Assembly: GCA_951813555.1 (NCBI GenBank)
Contig: OX638344.1
Location: 744,001 to 808,000 of the forward strand
Source of the DNA: an uncultured Acidimicrobiales bacterium
GTDB taxonomy: Bacteria; Actinomycetota; Acidimicrobiia; Acidimicrobiales; Bin134
DNA: 64,000 nucleotides
Direction of reading: 5' to 3'
The position numbers and the translations under genes were made by a program. Below the pieces are notes generated by a model. The model saw only the letters and a program-made list of their open reading frames with translations, did no database searches and was not told the origin of the DNA. This document shows positions 54,030 through 62,685 of the stretch, in pieces; within the stretch, counting starts at the first letter, position 1, and each line of letters begins with the position of its first letter.

Positions 54030-56981
54030 TTAGCCGTCGGCTGAGTCAAGCAGGGACTCCAACTCCTCAATGAGGCCGTCGAGGCGGCGGCGGTCCTCGT
54101 CGAGGGAGTCCTGGGTGGTCCGCAATTCAGTGATCAGCTCGCTCAGAGCCTGACGGGTGTCTTCGTCTATTGGGGCCTCATCGGAAATCGACGGCGCGGC
54201 GGTAGGGGCGGGTTCGGGATCGCCAGCGTCGGTTTCCGGCGCCAATGGTTCGGCGGGGATCACCGATTGCCCGTCGGCATCGGACAGGGCGGCCAAGGCC
54301 TCTTCCAGTGTCGGCCGGATTCGGAGGATGAAGTCGTCGTCGTTGCCGACCCCGGCGATCACCTGCTTCACCTGGGGCAGCTCGGTGTCCCCGGTGGCCT
54401 GGACGTAGACGGGGCGCACGAACAGAAGCGAGTCGCCCACCGGGATCATCAGCAGATTCCCCTGAAGCACAGTGGATCCCTGCTGGTTCAACTGGGTGAA
54501 GGCGTCGGCGATTGCCGTGTCGGCCTGGATCTTGGCATCGACGATGCTCGGACCGGGAATGCTGGTGCCCGGCACGGTGTACACCACCAGCTCGCCGTAC
54601 TCGTCGATGTCGCCCTTGGCCGCCATGAAAGCGGTCAGCTCCTTGCGCTCGTCCTCATCATCGCCTGCCCCGGAAATAGGCACGAACGGACGGAAGATCA
54701 CAAAGTCCAGGTCCTCTTCGCCGGGGAGTTGGAGGAGCTGGTAGAAGGGCCGGATTCTCCGCTCGAGCTGGCGAGTGGCGGCTGCCGTGGACGTCTCCTC
54801 TGCGGCAATGGCCTCGGTAACCTCATCGAGGAACGTTCGGGCAGTGATTCGGGTGCCCGGATCCTGGGCCACCGCCCAGGTCACCGAGTTGGCGTAGAAG
54901 GTCTCGGGATCATCGATGAAGTAGCGAGCCCACATGGAGGTCTGCACCCGGAACAGGTCCTCGGGGTAGCGCAGGTGGTTCTTGAGATCGAGGGGCATCT
55001 GGTCGAAGTCCTCGAACAAGCCGGGGAATATCTTGCGCCAGGCCTGGATAATGGGGTCGTCGGGGTCGATTACATAGAAAGTGGTGGTGCCATCGAATGC
55101 ATCTACTACCACTTTCACCGAATTGCGAACGTAGTTGAACCTCTTGCGCAGCCCGCTCTCCAACGGTAGATCGTTGATGTCGGGGCGCTGGCCATAGGGA
55201 TACCGGTCGCTGGTGGTGTAGGCGTCGACGATGTAGAACACCCGGCCGTCGGAGACCACGGGATAGGGGTCGGCGTCCAGCTCCAAGAACGGGGCCAGAT
55301 TCTGCACTCGGAGACGCAGGTCCCGATTGAAGATGATCCGGGAATCGCTGCCGACAAAACCGGAGATCAGCGGGTTGATGTCGCCGAAGCGCAGGGCGAA
55401 GGCCGACTGGCGGAAGAAACTGCCGATGCCCACCCCAGCCTCGCCGTCATAGGTGAACGGAACGGTCTCGTTGGCCTCGGTGTAGTCCACCTCGGGAATC
55501 GTGGCCCCGACGATGGCGTAGCCGGTGAGGTTCTCGCCGATATAGAGCTGGGGCCGGGTCAGCTCGAAGTCGTCACCGGCCACCACTGGCACATCTCCGA
55601 CCACGAAATCGGGGGACCCCTGGGTGGTGACCGAGTTCACCGGGGCCACCGCCACGCCGTAACCGTGGGTGTACTGGACGTGGCGGCCCTCCCAGGACTG
55701 CTGGGGAATGTCGGCCACATTGAGCTGGCGGGCGCCGACCACCACCTCGGTGGTCTTGCCATCAATCTCGTAACGGTCAACGTCGACCTCGCCGCCGAAG
55801 GAATAGAATGTGCGCTCGGACTGCTCCACCTGGAAGGCATTGGGCACGATGTCGGGGTCCAGCAGCCGGATGTTGCGCACGCTGGGATTGTCAGCCAGCT
55901 CTTCGACGGTTATCTCGGTGTCGGGGCTGAACTCGCGAGTGATCACGTTGTCGAGGCCCAGAGCATCGCGGGTGGCCTCGATGTTGCGCTCGATATAGAC
56001 CGCTTCTTTCTGCGACTCCTCTGGTTCGGCGCGGAACCGCTGGATGATCGCCGGATAGATCGCTCCCATGACAATGGCCACGATCATCCACAGTCCCACC
56101 GCGGTCACCGGCAGCACCCAACCCCGCTGCCAGATGTTGATTACCAGCAAGACCGCCGATAGCACCGAGATCAAGAGCAGCAGGCTGAGCGCGGGCAGCT
56201 GGGCGTTGACGTCGGTGAACGAGGCCCCGTCCACCGGTCCCCGGGAAGAGAAGTTGAGGCCGAATCGATCGTAGTAGTAGCCCACGGCCCGGGTGAGGGC
56301 GATCAGGGCCAGCAGAACCGACAGGTGGACTTTGACTTGGGGCGTGACTCGTTGCCCGGTGGTCTGCACGCGGATGCCGCCATTCACATAGTGGGCGATG
56401 GCGGTGATGACGGCCACGATGATGAGGGCTCGGAAGAACCAACTGATCAGGAATTGGATGAACGGCAGCTCGAAGACATAGAAGCCGATGTCTTTGCTGA
56501 ACTGCGGGTCGTCGATGCCGAATTCCACGCTGTTGAAATACAAGATGGCCTTCTGCCACTCCCCGCCGGTTCCGCCGCCCACGATGAGGGCGAACAAGAT
56601 GGCTATCACCACGCTTACCAGCCGGCGGCGATGGCCAACCGCGTCGTGATAGTGGCGGATCAGCTCCTCTTCTGGCCCCGGCGGCCGGGTCTGGGGCGCC
56701 AACCGGTCGGCAATGGCCAAGTTGGAGTACATGAGGAGGAAGAAGGCGGCAATGAAGATGACCGACAAGACGATTTTGTAGACCAGGATCTCGGTCCAGA
56801 CATCCCCGTGGCCCAGCGAGTCGAACCACAGGTAGTCGGTCCACATGCGGGCCGTGCCCCGTAACGACAGAATGCCAGCCAGCAAAACCACCAGGAAGAG
56901 AGCGGCGATGATCTTGGATCGCCGCGAGAACCGCGGGCGAGCTGATGCGCCCGGTCTGGGCGCACTTCTGGGGATACGCAT
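54030..56981 (-). CDS. UPF0182 family membrane protein
   Basis: 983 residues, the usual length. About seven transmembrane helices in the first 320 residues are followed by a very large extracytoplasmic domain (TQGSPDFVVGDVP, GLRKRFNYVRNSVKVVVDAFDG, FPGLFEDFDQMPLDLKNHLRYPEDLFRVQTSMW) and an acidic coiled-coil tail. Counterpart of Mycobacterium Rv3193c. Function is unknown in the family; here it shares orientation with the DivIVA-like and PDZ-Lon genes, which points to an envelope role. Confidence 0.92.
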   Translation of the reverse strand: MRIPRSAPRPGASARPRFSRRSKIIAALFLVVLLAGILSLRGTARMWTDYLWFDSLGHGDVWTEILVYKIVLSVIFIAAFFLLMYSNLAIADRLAPQTRPPGPEEELIRHYHDAVGHRRRLVSVVIAILFALIVGGGTGGEWQKAILYFNSVEFGIDDPQFSKDIGFYVFELPFIQFLISWFFRALIIVAVITAIAHYVNGGIRVQTTGQRVTPQVKVHLSVLLALIALTRAVGYYYDRFGLNFSSRGPVDGASFTDVNAQLPALSLLLLISVLSAVLLVINIWQRGWVLPVTAVGLWMIVAIVMGAIYPAIIQRFRAEPEESQKEAVYIERNIEATRDALGLDNVITREFSPDTEITVEELADNPSVRNIRLLDPDIVPNAFQVEQSERTFYSFGGEVDVDRYEIDGKTTEVVVGARQLNVADIPQQSWEGRHVQYTHGYGVAVAPVNSVTTQGSPDFVVGDVPVVAGDDFELTRPQLYIGENLTGYAIVGATIPEVDYTEANETVPFTYDGEAGVGIGSFFRQSAFALRFGDINPLISGFVGSDSRIIFNRDLRLRVQNLAPFLELDADPYPVVSDGRVFYIVDAYTTSDRYPYGQRPDINDLPLESGLRKRFNYVRNSVKVVVDAFDGTTTFYVIDPDDPIIQAWRKIFPGLFEDFDQMPLDLKNHLRYPEDLFRVQTSMWARYFIDDPETFYANSVTWAVAQDPGTRITARTFLDEVTEAIAAEETSTAAATRQLERRIRPFYQLLQLPGEEDLDFVIFRPFVPISGAGDDEDERKELTAFMAAKGDIDEYGELVVYTVPGTSIPGPSIVDAKIQADTAIADAFTQLNQQGSTVLQGNLLMIPVGDSLLFVRPVYVQATGDTELPQVKQVIAGVGNDDDFILRIRPTLEEALAALSDADGQSVIPAEPLAPETDAGDPEPAPTAAPSISDEAPIDEDTRQALSELITELRTTQDSLDEDRRRLDGLIEELESLLDSADG

Positions 56982-56993
56982 ACCGGAAGCAGA

Positions 56994-58025
56994 CTACTCG
57001 CCGCCGACGGAAGTTATTGCAGCGCCCGGCGCGGTTTCGCGATCGTCCTGCGGTTGACCGCTCTGAGATCGCAGGCGAGCGAAAATGGCATCCACTGCGC
57101 TGCTGTCGCCGGCATTGGTCAGCACAGGATGCTCGGCCGCGGCCTCCACCGGATCTCGCTCAGCAGGGGGCAGGAGCGTAACGCTCTCAGGGGTCTCTTC
57201 AGAGTCTTCGTGTCCCGCACCGACGTCGGGCACCATCCCCACAATCTGGGAATTGTCCAACTCCGACAGCAAGGCCAAGTCGGTGGGCTCGGTTTCGTCC
57301 TCCACCCGGCGGGCGGCCGCATCAGCCACCACCTTGGCCTCTGCCAGCGACAGCTTGGCCGACTCTAACGATTGCTCGATGGAGTGCCGAGCATCGCTGA
57401 GGGTCGCCATCAGTTTGTCGCGTCCAGCGCGGAGCCGCTCCACCTGGGCACGAGCAGTCTGGCGACGGCGGGCCATATCCCTCAACACCGTCAACCGGAG
57501 TGCCTTGGCCTGCTCCACGATCTCCCGACCCTGGACCCGGCCATGCTCAACCTCGGCCTCGGCCTGTTCTCGAGCCTCTTGAAGCAGCCCGGCCACCGCT
57601 TGAGCCTGTTCACCGGCCTGCTCCAGTAATTCCACCACCTCTCCGGCATCAGCGAGATCCTGCTGTGACCGCAGAGCCTCGACGGTTTTGTCCAGATTCT
57701 CGACAAGCCAGCCGGCCCGTGTCGCCATCTCGTTGGCCTCGGTCTGCGTCAGTCGACGGGAAGCCTCCACTCCGTCGTCGAGCAGCTTGACCCCCTGCGA
57801 GCTGAACTCGGGCTCTGGTTCGGGCCGTGCGTCGATTTGGGCAACTTGTTCCCGCAAGTCCCGGATCTGCTGTTGGCCTACCATGATTTGATTGCCCAGC
57901 GAAACCAAATACGCCTGCACTTGCTTCTGGTCAAAACCCTTGCGGGCCACCGCGAAACCCTGACTGGACACCTCTTCGGGGTTCACCCGCTCAAAGGGAG
58001 TGTCTCCGTCAGGACGTTCGGCCAT
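56994..58025 (-). CDS. DivIVA-domain coiled-coil protein
   Basis: 343 residues. VNPEEVSSQGFAVARKGFDQKQVQAYLVSLGNQI is a DivIVA N-terminal membrane-curvature domain (the GFD/GYD-x-x-Q-V element). Residues about 70-230 are a long coiled coil rich in Glu, Ala, Gln and Arg. The C-terminus is an acidic tail. Paralogues such as Wag31/SepIVA organise polar growth and division; this one has no FtsZ/mur neighbourhood, so it is probably an accessory paralogue. 12 bp before the UPF0182 gene. Confidence 0.8.
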   Translation of the reverse strand: MAERPDGDTPFERVNPEEVSSQGFAVARKGFDQKQVQAYLVSLGNQIMVGQQQIRDLREQVAQIDARPEPEPEFSSQGVKLLDDGVEASRRLTQTEANEMATRAGWLVENLDKTVEALRSQQDLADAGEVVELLEQAGEQAQAVAGLLQEAREQAEAEVEHGRVQGREIVEQAKALRLTVLRDMARRRQTARAQVERLRAGRDKLMATLSDARHSIEQSLESAKLSLAEAKVVADAAARRVEDETEPTDLALLSELDNSQIVGMVPDVGAGHEDSEETPESVTLLPPAERDPVEAAAEHPVLTNAGDSSAVDAIFARLRSQSGQPQDDRETAPGAAITSVGGE

Positions 58026-58043
58026 GCTCGAATGGTAGTCCTG

Positions 58044-59120
58044 TCATGCTTCGGCCAATGCGTCCAAGGCCTCTTGCAGTGACGCCACCCCCACTACCTG
58101 CATGTCATCGCCTACGTGATTGAGGGCATCGCTCAGATTCGACGTTGGAACCAGCAGCAGGTCCACTCCAGCCCGGACCGCTGCGATGGCCTTCTGGTCA
58201 ACCTCTCCGATTGCCCCCACTGAGCCGTCGAATGCGATCGTGCCGGTGGCCGCCACCCTGCGCCCGCCCGTCAGCTCGCCGGGGGTCAACAGGTCGATTA
58301 TTCCGATGGTGAGGGCCAGCCCGGCTGACGGCCCCCCGATCGTGCCGCTGTCGATGGCAACCTCAACCGGCAGCTCACCGACATCGATTCGCTCGCGCGC
58401 GCCGACGCCGATCAACGCCCGATTGGCATCATCGGGGGAGGCGATCAGCTCCAGCGGCACCGACTCCACCGAACCTTCGTCCGCCCTCTCCACATCCAAG
58501 ACCACCGCCTGCCCGGCACTCCGAGAGGCCAGAGCCTCACCCAAATCCCTCAAGTCGCCCACCGTGATGCCATCGATCCCCACGATCACATCGCCGCGCT
58601 CCAGCACTTCGGCGGCAGGAGCACCGGCCATGGCCTCAGCCACGATGACCCCCGAGGCGTGGCGGGGGATCTCATAGCCCAAGTGCTCCAGCGCCACCAC
58701 GACGGCGGTGTGCTGGGAGGTCTCCATACGCAGGTCGTTGAGCCGGCGCAGCTCGCTGCGGGTGCCGTCGCCGGTGAAAGTCCGCTCGGGCTCAATGTCC
58801 ACCCCCGACTCGAACTCGGCGCCGATGCGCTGCCAGATGGTCAGCCGCTGGCTGACCATCACGGTCACCAGGGCAATCTCGCTCTCCGGGGGATAGATTT
58901 CGGCACCCGAAACGGTGATCCGGGAGGGCACCTGCTCCACCGAGCCGGGACGGACCGCAACCTGGTCGGTACGCCAGAAGGTGAACACCACCGAGGTGAT
59001 CGCCAGCACAGCCACCAGCACGGCCACGGGGACCAACCAGGCCACGTTGCGTCGCCACCAAGACGCCTCTGTGGATGGAACTGCTCCTGATTCCGTAGAA
59101 GAAGTGCCGTCGCGGGTCAT
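58044..59120 (-). CDS. Membrane-anchored PDZ-Lon protease (LonB-like/YlbL-like)
   Basis: 358 residues from ATG 59120. One N-terminal transmembrane helix (VAWLVPVAVLVAVLAITSVVF), an extracytoplasmic PDZ domain around SGVIVAEAMAGAPAAEVLERGDVIVGIDG, and a Lon proteolytic domain with Ser in GTIGGPSAGLAL and Lys in GEVDQKAIAAV, so the catalytic dyad is complete. Homologue of Mycobacterium Rv3194c and Bacillus YlbL. No AAA+ domain, so it must act on unfolded or small substrates. Confidence 0.9.
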   Translation of the reverse strand: MTRDGTSSTESGAVPSTEASWWRRNVAWLVPVAVLVAVLAITSVVFTFWRTDQVAVRPGSVEQVPSRITVSGAEIYPPESEIALVTVMVSQRLTIWQRIGAEFESGVDIEPERTFTGDGTRSELRRLNDLRMETSQHTAVVVALEHLGYEIPRHASGVIVAEAMAGAPAAEVLERGDVIVGIDGITVGDLRDLGEALASRSAGQAVVLDVERADEGSVESVPLELIASPDDANRALIGVGARERIDVGELPVEVAIDSGTIGGPSAGLALTIGIIDLLTPGELTGGRRVAATGTIAFDGSVGAIGEVDQKAIAAVRAGVDLLLVPTSNLSDALNHVGDDMQVVGVASLQEALDALAEA

Positions 59121-59138
59121 AGCGGCACTCGGTCTTCG

Positions 59139-59453
59139 GTGAATGGAACTATCCTCGATGGCTCTGTGGTCGATTGGTCGCGCATTCGTGTTTCCCTCTC
59201 CGACGATACTTCGACGGGGCTGAAAGATCAGTGGCAGCGCCGGTGGGAAAACTGGCGGGCAGGAAGGGCCGAGAGGGATGTCTTGGCCTCCTATCGGGCT
59301 GAGCATGGAGAAGAGGCGCGGTTTCGATGGTGGCAGCGTTTGCGAGCCGGTGTCGGCCTTTTCTTTGTGATCGTCTTGCTGGGAGCAGGGCTGACCATGC
59401 TGGTGGGATTGTTCTTCGTCGGCCTCACGATTGCCTTGGAAACGCTGGTGTGA
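59139..59453 (+). CDS. Small single-pass membrane protein
   Basis: 104 residues. A basic/acidic helical cytoplasmic part (LKDQWQRRWENWRAGRAERDVLASYR) precedes one long hydrophobic helix near the C-terminus (VGLFFVIVLLGAGLTMLVGLFFVG). Only 18 bp separate its start from the divergent PDZ-Lon gene. Its GTG TGA end overlaps the GTG start of the HEAT gene, so the two are translated together. No family recognised. Confidence 0.6.
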   Translation: MNGTILDGSVVDWSRIRVSLSDDTSTGLKDQWQRRWENWRAGRAERDVLASYRAEHGEEARFRWWQRLRAGVGLFFVIVLLGAGLTMLVGLFFVGLTIALETLV

Positions 59454-60067
59454 GCAGATACTCAGAAGACAATCACCACGCCTGCGGGATTCGACGCCGC
59501 GACGCGGTGATCGCCGGGCACGCCGGCGATGAGGCCAAGGCGAGGGCCGCCCAAGATAACGATGATCCCCGGGTGCGGGCATCGGTTCTCGGGGCTCTAG
59601 ACCGGATGGGCGCGCTGGCCGACGAAGAGCTCCGAGTCGCACTTGGCGATCCGTCGCCCGAAGTGAGGCTGCGGGCTGTCGTCTTGAGCGTTGGCCGCGC
59701 ACAGGTGTCGCCTGCCCCTCTGTTGGACGACCCGAGCGATGACATTGCGGAGACCGCCGCATGGGCCTGTGGGGAGCGAGGTTTTGAAGATCTCGGCACC
59801 GTGACTCGGCTGGGGGAATTGGCCGCCGGTCATTCCAATCCCCTGGTCCGGGAAGCGGCCGTCGCCGCGTTGGGAGCGATCGGCCACCCTGCTGGGCTCC
59901 AAGCCATTCTGAGGGCAACAACCGACCGAGTGGCTGTGCGCCGACGGGCGGTGTTGGCTCTGGCCCCGTTCGACGGCCCCGAGGTGGAGGCCGCTCTCCG
60001 GCGGGCTGCGAAAGATAGAGACTGGCAGACCAGAGACGCGGCCGAGCTGCTCACCGATACCAATTAG
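59450..60067 (+). CDS. HEAT-repeat protein
   Basis: 205 residues from GTG 59450, which overlaps the preceding stop (GTGA). At least four HEAT-like repeats: DPRVRASVLGALDRMG, SPEVRLRAVVLSVGR, PSDDIAETAAWACGERG, NPLVREAAVAALGAIG, with a last DRVAVRRRAVLALAPFDGPEVEAALRRAAK. A cytoplasmic protein-binding scaffold; partner unknown, possibly the small membrane protein coupled to it. Confidence 0.75.
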   Translation: MSRYSEDNHHACGIRRRDAVIAGHAGDEAKARAAQDNDDPRVRASVLGALDRMGALADEELRVALGDPSPEVRLRAVVLSVGRAQVSPAPLLDDPSDDIAETAAWACGERGFEDLGTVTRLGELAAGHSNPLVREAAVAALGAIGHPAGLQAILRATTDRVAVRRRAVLALAPFDGPEVEAALRRAAKDRDWQTRDAAELLTDTN

Positions 60068-60079
60068 AGCGCGGCCGTC

Positions 60080-61075
60080 TCACTCCATGAACATGGCCTG
60101 GACGTCTTCGAAGGACTCCAGGCAGCGGCCCGCCCCCATGACCACCGCCTCCAGCGGTGTATCGACCAAGCTGACCGGCACATCAGCGGACTGGGATAGC
60201 CGCACGCTCAACCCCCGCAGCAGCGACCCGCCCCCTACCAGGTGAATGCCGCGGGAGATCACATCCTGCGACAACTCTGGAGGCGCCTCAACCAGACACG
60301 ACACCACCGAGTCCACAATGGACAAGACCTGCTCGCCAATGGCTGCCCGCACTTCGAACGGGGACAGCACGATGGTCTCCGGCAGGCCGTTCATAAGATT
60401 GCGACCTCGGACCTCGGCGCTGCACTCCCCAGCCACATAGGCCGCGGAGCCGATGGTGATTTTGACTTCTTCGGCGGTGCGCTCGCCGATGGCAATACCG
60501 AATTCGTGTCGAACATAAGACTGGATGGCAACATCGATGTCGAACGATCCCACCCGGATGGCCTTGAGTGCGATCACCCCTCCCAAAGAGATGAGAGCGG
60601 TTTCGCTGGTTCCTCCGCCGATGTCAACCACCATATTGCCGACCGGCTCGTGAATCGGCAGGGAAGCGCCGATGGCCGCGGCAAGCGGTTGCTCGATGAG
60701 CCGGGTCTCGGCCGCTCCAGCCCGCCGGGCAGCCTCAACCACCGCCCGGCGCTCGACGGCGGTAATCGCCGATGGCACACAGATGACCACCTTGGGACGG
60801 CTGAATCGATTGACCCCGGCGCGGAGGAGCAGCAAGCGGATCATGCGCTGGGTGACCTCGAAATCGGTGATCGCCCCTTTGCGCAGCGGGCGGACGGCCA
60901 CAATATGCGCCGGGGTGCGGCCGATCATCTGCCACGCCTCACGCCCCATGGCCAGCACTTCGTTGGTCTTGCGGTTCAGGGCGATGACCGAGGGCTCATT
61001 CAGGATGATCCCCTGGCCGCGGGCGTAGACCAGCGTGTTGGCTGTTCCTAGATCGATAGCCAGATCTCGGGCCAT
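60080..61075 (-). CDS. mreB: Rod shape-determining protein MreB
   Basis: 331 residues from ATG 61075 (MARDLAIDLGTANTLVY), preferred over a start at 61108 inside moaE. Phosphate-1 loop DLGTANT, phosphate-2 VVDIGGGTSE, adenosine motif LVGGGSLLRGL and ICVPSAITAVERRAVVEAA match MreB. No mreC, mreD, rodA or pbp2 follows, so it is an orphan copy or the sole mreB placed apart. It begins 4 bp after the moaE stop. Confidence 0.9.
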   Translation of the reverse strand: MARDLAIDLGTANTLVYARGQGIILNEPSVIALNRKTNEVLAMGREAWQMIGRTPAHIVAVRPLRKGAITDFEVTQRMIRLLLLRAGVNRFSRPKVVICVPSAITAVERRAVVEAARRAGAAETRLIEQPLAAAIGASLPIHEPVGNMVVDIGGGTSETALISLGGVIALKAIRVGSFDIDVAIQSYVRHEFGIAIGERTAEEVKITIGSAAYVAGECSAEVRGRNLMNGLPETIVLSPFEVRAAIGEQVLSIVDSVVSCLVEAPPELSQDVISRGIHLVGGGSLLRGLSVRLSQSADVPVSLVDTPLEAVVMGAGRCLESFEDVQAMFME

Positions 61076-61079
61076 GAGT

Positions 61080-61571
61080 TCAGCCGACCGACTCGCCCGA
61101 GGAAGCAACCGTCACGGCTTCAGAGATGTGCTGGGCCTCCAAACCCCAGCTCTCACCCCCCTCCCAAATCTCCCGCTTCCAAATGGGAACGGTCGCCTTC
61201 AACCCGTCGATGCAGAACCGGGCCGCGGCGAAGGCCTCCTCCCGATGGGGAGCAGAGACCGCCGCCACCACCGCCGATTCACCGATCTCCACCCGGCCGA
61301 CTCGGTGGAGCATGGCCACTCGGCCGATGTCAGGCCACCGGACCCGCGCCTCGTCGACCAGCGCCTCCAGTCGGGGGGCCACCTGCTTCTCGTAGGCCTC
61401 GTATTCCAGCACGGTTACCCCGGGCCGTCCCTCTGAGTGGTCGCGGGCGGTGCCGCTGAACAGGACGATGCCACCGCAATCCGGTCGGCCAACCCAAGAA
61501 AGCACCAGGTCGAGCGGCAGCGGCGACTCGCTGAGCCCTATCCACACGTCAGCGGCTTCTGGCGGCTTCAC
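61080..61571 (-). CDS. moaE: Molybdopterin synthase catalytic subunit MoaE
   Basis: 163 residues. GGIVLFSGTARDHSEG, YEAY, HRVGRVEIGE, APHREEAFAAARFCIDGLK and the catalytic Lys region VPIWKREIW are the MoaE signature. It converts precursor Z to molybdopterin with MoaD, which is not in the window. The window does contain a possible user of the cofactor, the CoxL-like enzyme at 41347. GTG start. Confidence 0.93.
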   Translation of the reverse strand: MKPPEAADVWIGLSESPLPLDLVLSWVGRPDCGGIVLFSGTARDHSEGRPGVTVLEYEAYEKQVAPRLEALVDEARVRWPDIGRVAMLHRVGRVEIGESAVVAAVSAPHREEAFAAARFCIDGLKATVPIWKREIWEGGESWGLEAQHISEAVTVASSGESVG

Positions 61572-61622
61572 GGATTGAGTGTAAACCCTGCGCTCCGGTG
61601 GGATTCCATCCCGTTAACGCGG

Positions 61623-62666
61623 TTACCGGCGAAATAGCCGTCGAGCCGCGGCCGAAATACCCCATACCAGCGCCAAACCCCCCACAACTGCACCGCCCAG
61701 GGCGACCTGCTGACGGCGACGAGAATCCAACATCCCCCACGGGTGACCTTTGCGCCCGGTGACAAAGGCCAACTCGCTGGTGTACTGAGGCGTCCACCCC
61801 GCCGCCCTAAGCCGATCGCTGGCCACAACCCAGGGAAACCGGGCATACCGGAGCACGCCAGGGCTGGTGGGCACGAGGCGGTATTTCCACCACCACGCGC
61901 TCAGACGACCAAGCAGCTGCTCTGGCATACGGACACGGGGGGTCAGACCTTCGAGGTCAAGGGTGGTGCCGCTGCTCATCCAGCCTTCAGGGGCGACGTT
62001 GTACACCCCGGACAGATCGCCCACCACGGACAGCTCGACCGCAGCCGCCAAATCATCCAGGTGAAGGAATTGAACCGGAACCTCGCTCTCTCCGGTGAGG
62101 CTGGCGGCCGAGCGCAGTGACCGGGCCACCCATCCCACATGCTCTTCGGCCAGGCTGGCCGTTGGGCGCAGCGTGACGATTTCCACCGCGGGGTGATCCT
62201 CGCTCCATTGAGCGGCAAACCGCTCCTGCTCAGCCTTGTTGACCGCAAAGCCGAATTCGGGGATCGGTCGCAGTGGAGAGGCCTCGGTAAGCGGAACAGG
62301 GTTGTCCGGCCATGCGCCGTACACCATGGCGGTGGACATCAGCACGAGTCGACCGACCCCGGCAGAGCCCGCGGCCTCGAAGAGCCGGCGGGTGGCCTCG
62401 CCGTCACTGGTGCCCGCTGGGGCCTCGTCGGGCCATGGCTCCAGCGCCGACGCCAAATGGACCAGCACATCGACCTCGGCCAGCAGAGCGCCGAGGTCCA
62501 ACTCTCCGACATCGCCGCAGACATAGTCCATCCCAGCGATTCCGGGATCGGGGCGCAGATCGAAGCCGACGATCGAGCCAACCCGGCGATGATCCACCAA
62601 TCGCCGGCATACCCGGCGGCCCAGCGGCCCGCATGCGCCAGCCACCGCCACGGTTAGCGGACTCAC
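61623..62666 (-). CDS. NAD-dependent epimerase/SDR-like protein with C-terminal membrane anchor
   Basis: 347 residues from GTG 62666; longer frames run into the divergent gene. The Rossmann motif is AGACGPLG near the N-terminus and the SDR core includes DVLVHLASALEP and MSTAMVYGAW. The catalytic YxxxK is changed to FAVNK, so the usual Tyr is Phe; activity is doubtful or altered. A hydrophobic helix (VALGGAVVGGLALVWGISAA) and basic tail end the protein. 20 bp from the divergent DUF2342 gene. Confidence 0.75.
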   Translation of the reverse strand: MSPLTVAVAGACGPLGRRVCRRLVDHRRVGSIVGFDLRPDPGIAGMDYVCGDVGELDLGALLAEVDVLVHLASALEPWPDEAPAGTSDGEATRRLFEAAGSAGVGRLVLMSTAMVYGAWPDNPVPLTEASPLRPIPEFGFAVNKAEQERFAAQWSEDHPAVEIVTLRPTASLAEEHVGWVARSLRSAASLTGESEVPVQFLHLDDLAAAVELSVVGDLSGVYNVAPEGWMSSGTTLDLEGLTPRVRMPEQLLGRLSAWWWKYRLVPTSPGVLRYARFPWVVASDRLRAAGWTPQYTSELAFVTGRKGHPWGMLDSRRRQQVALGGAVVGGLALVWGISAAARRLFRR

Positions 62667-62685
62667 GGCAGTAGCATAAAGCAGC

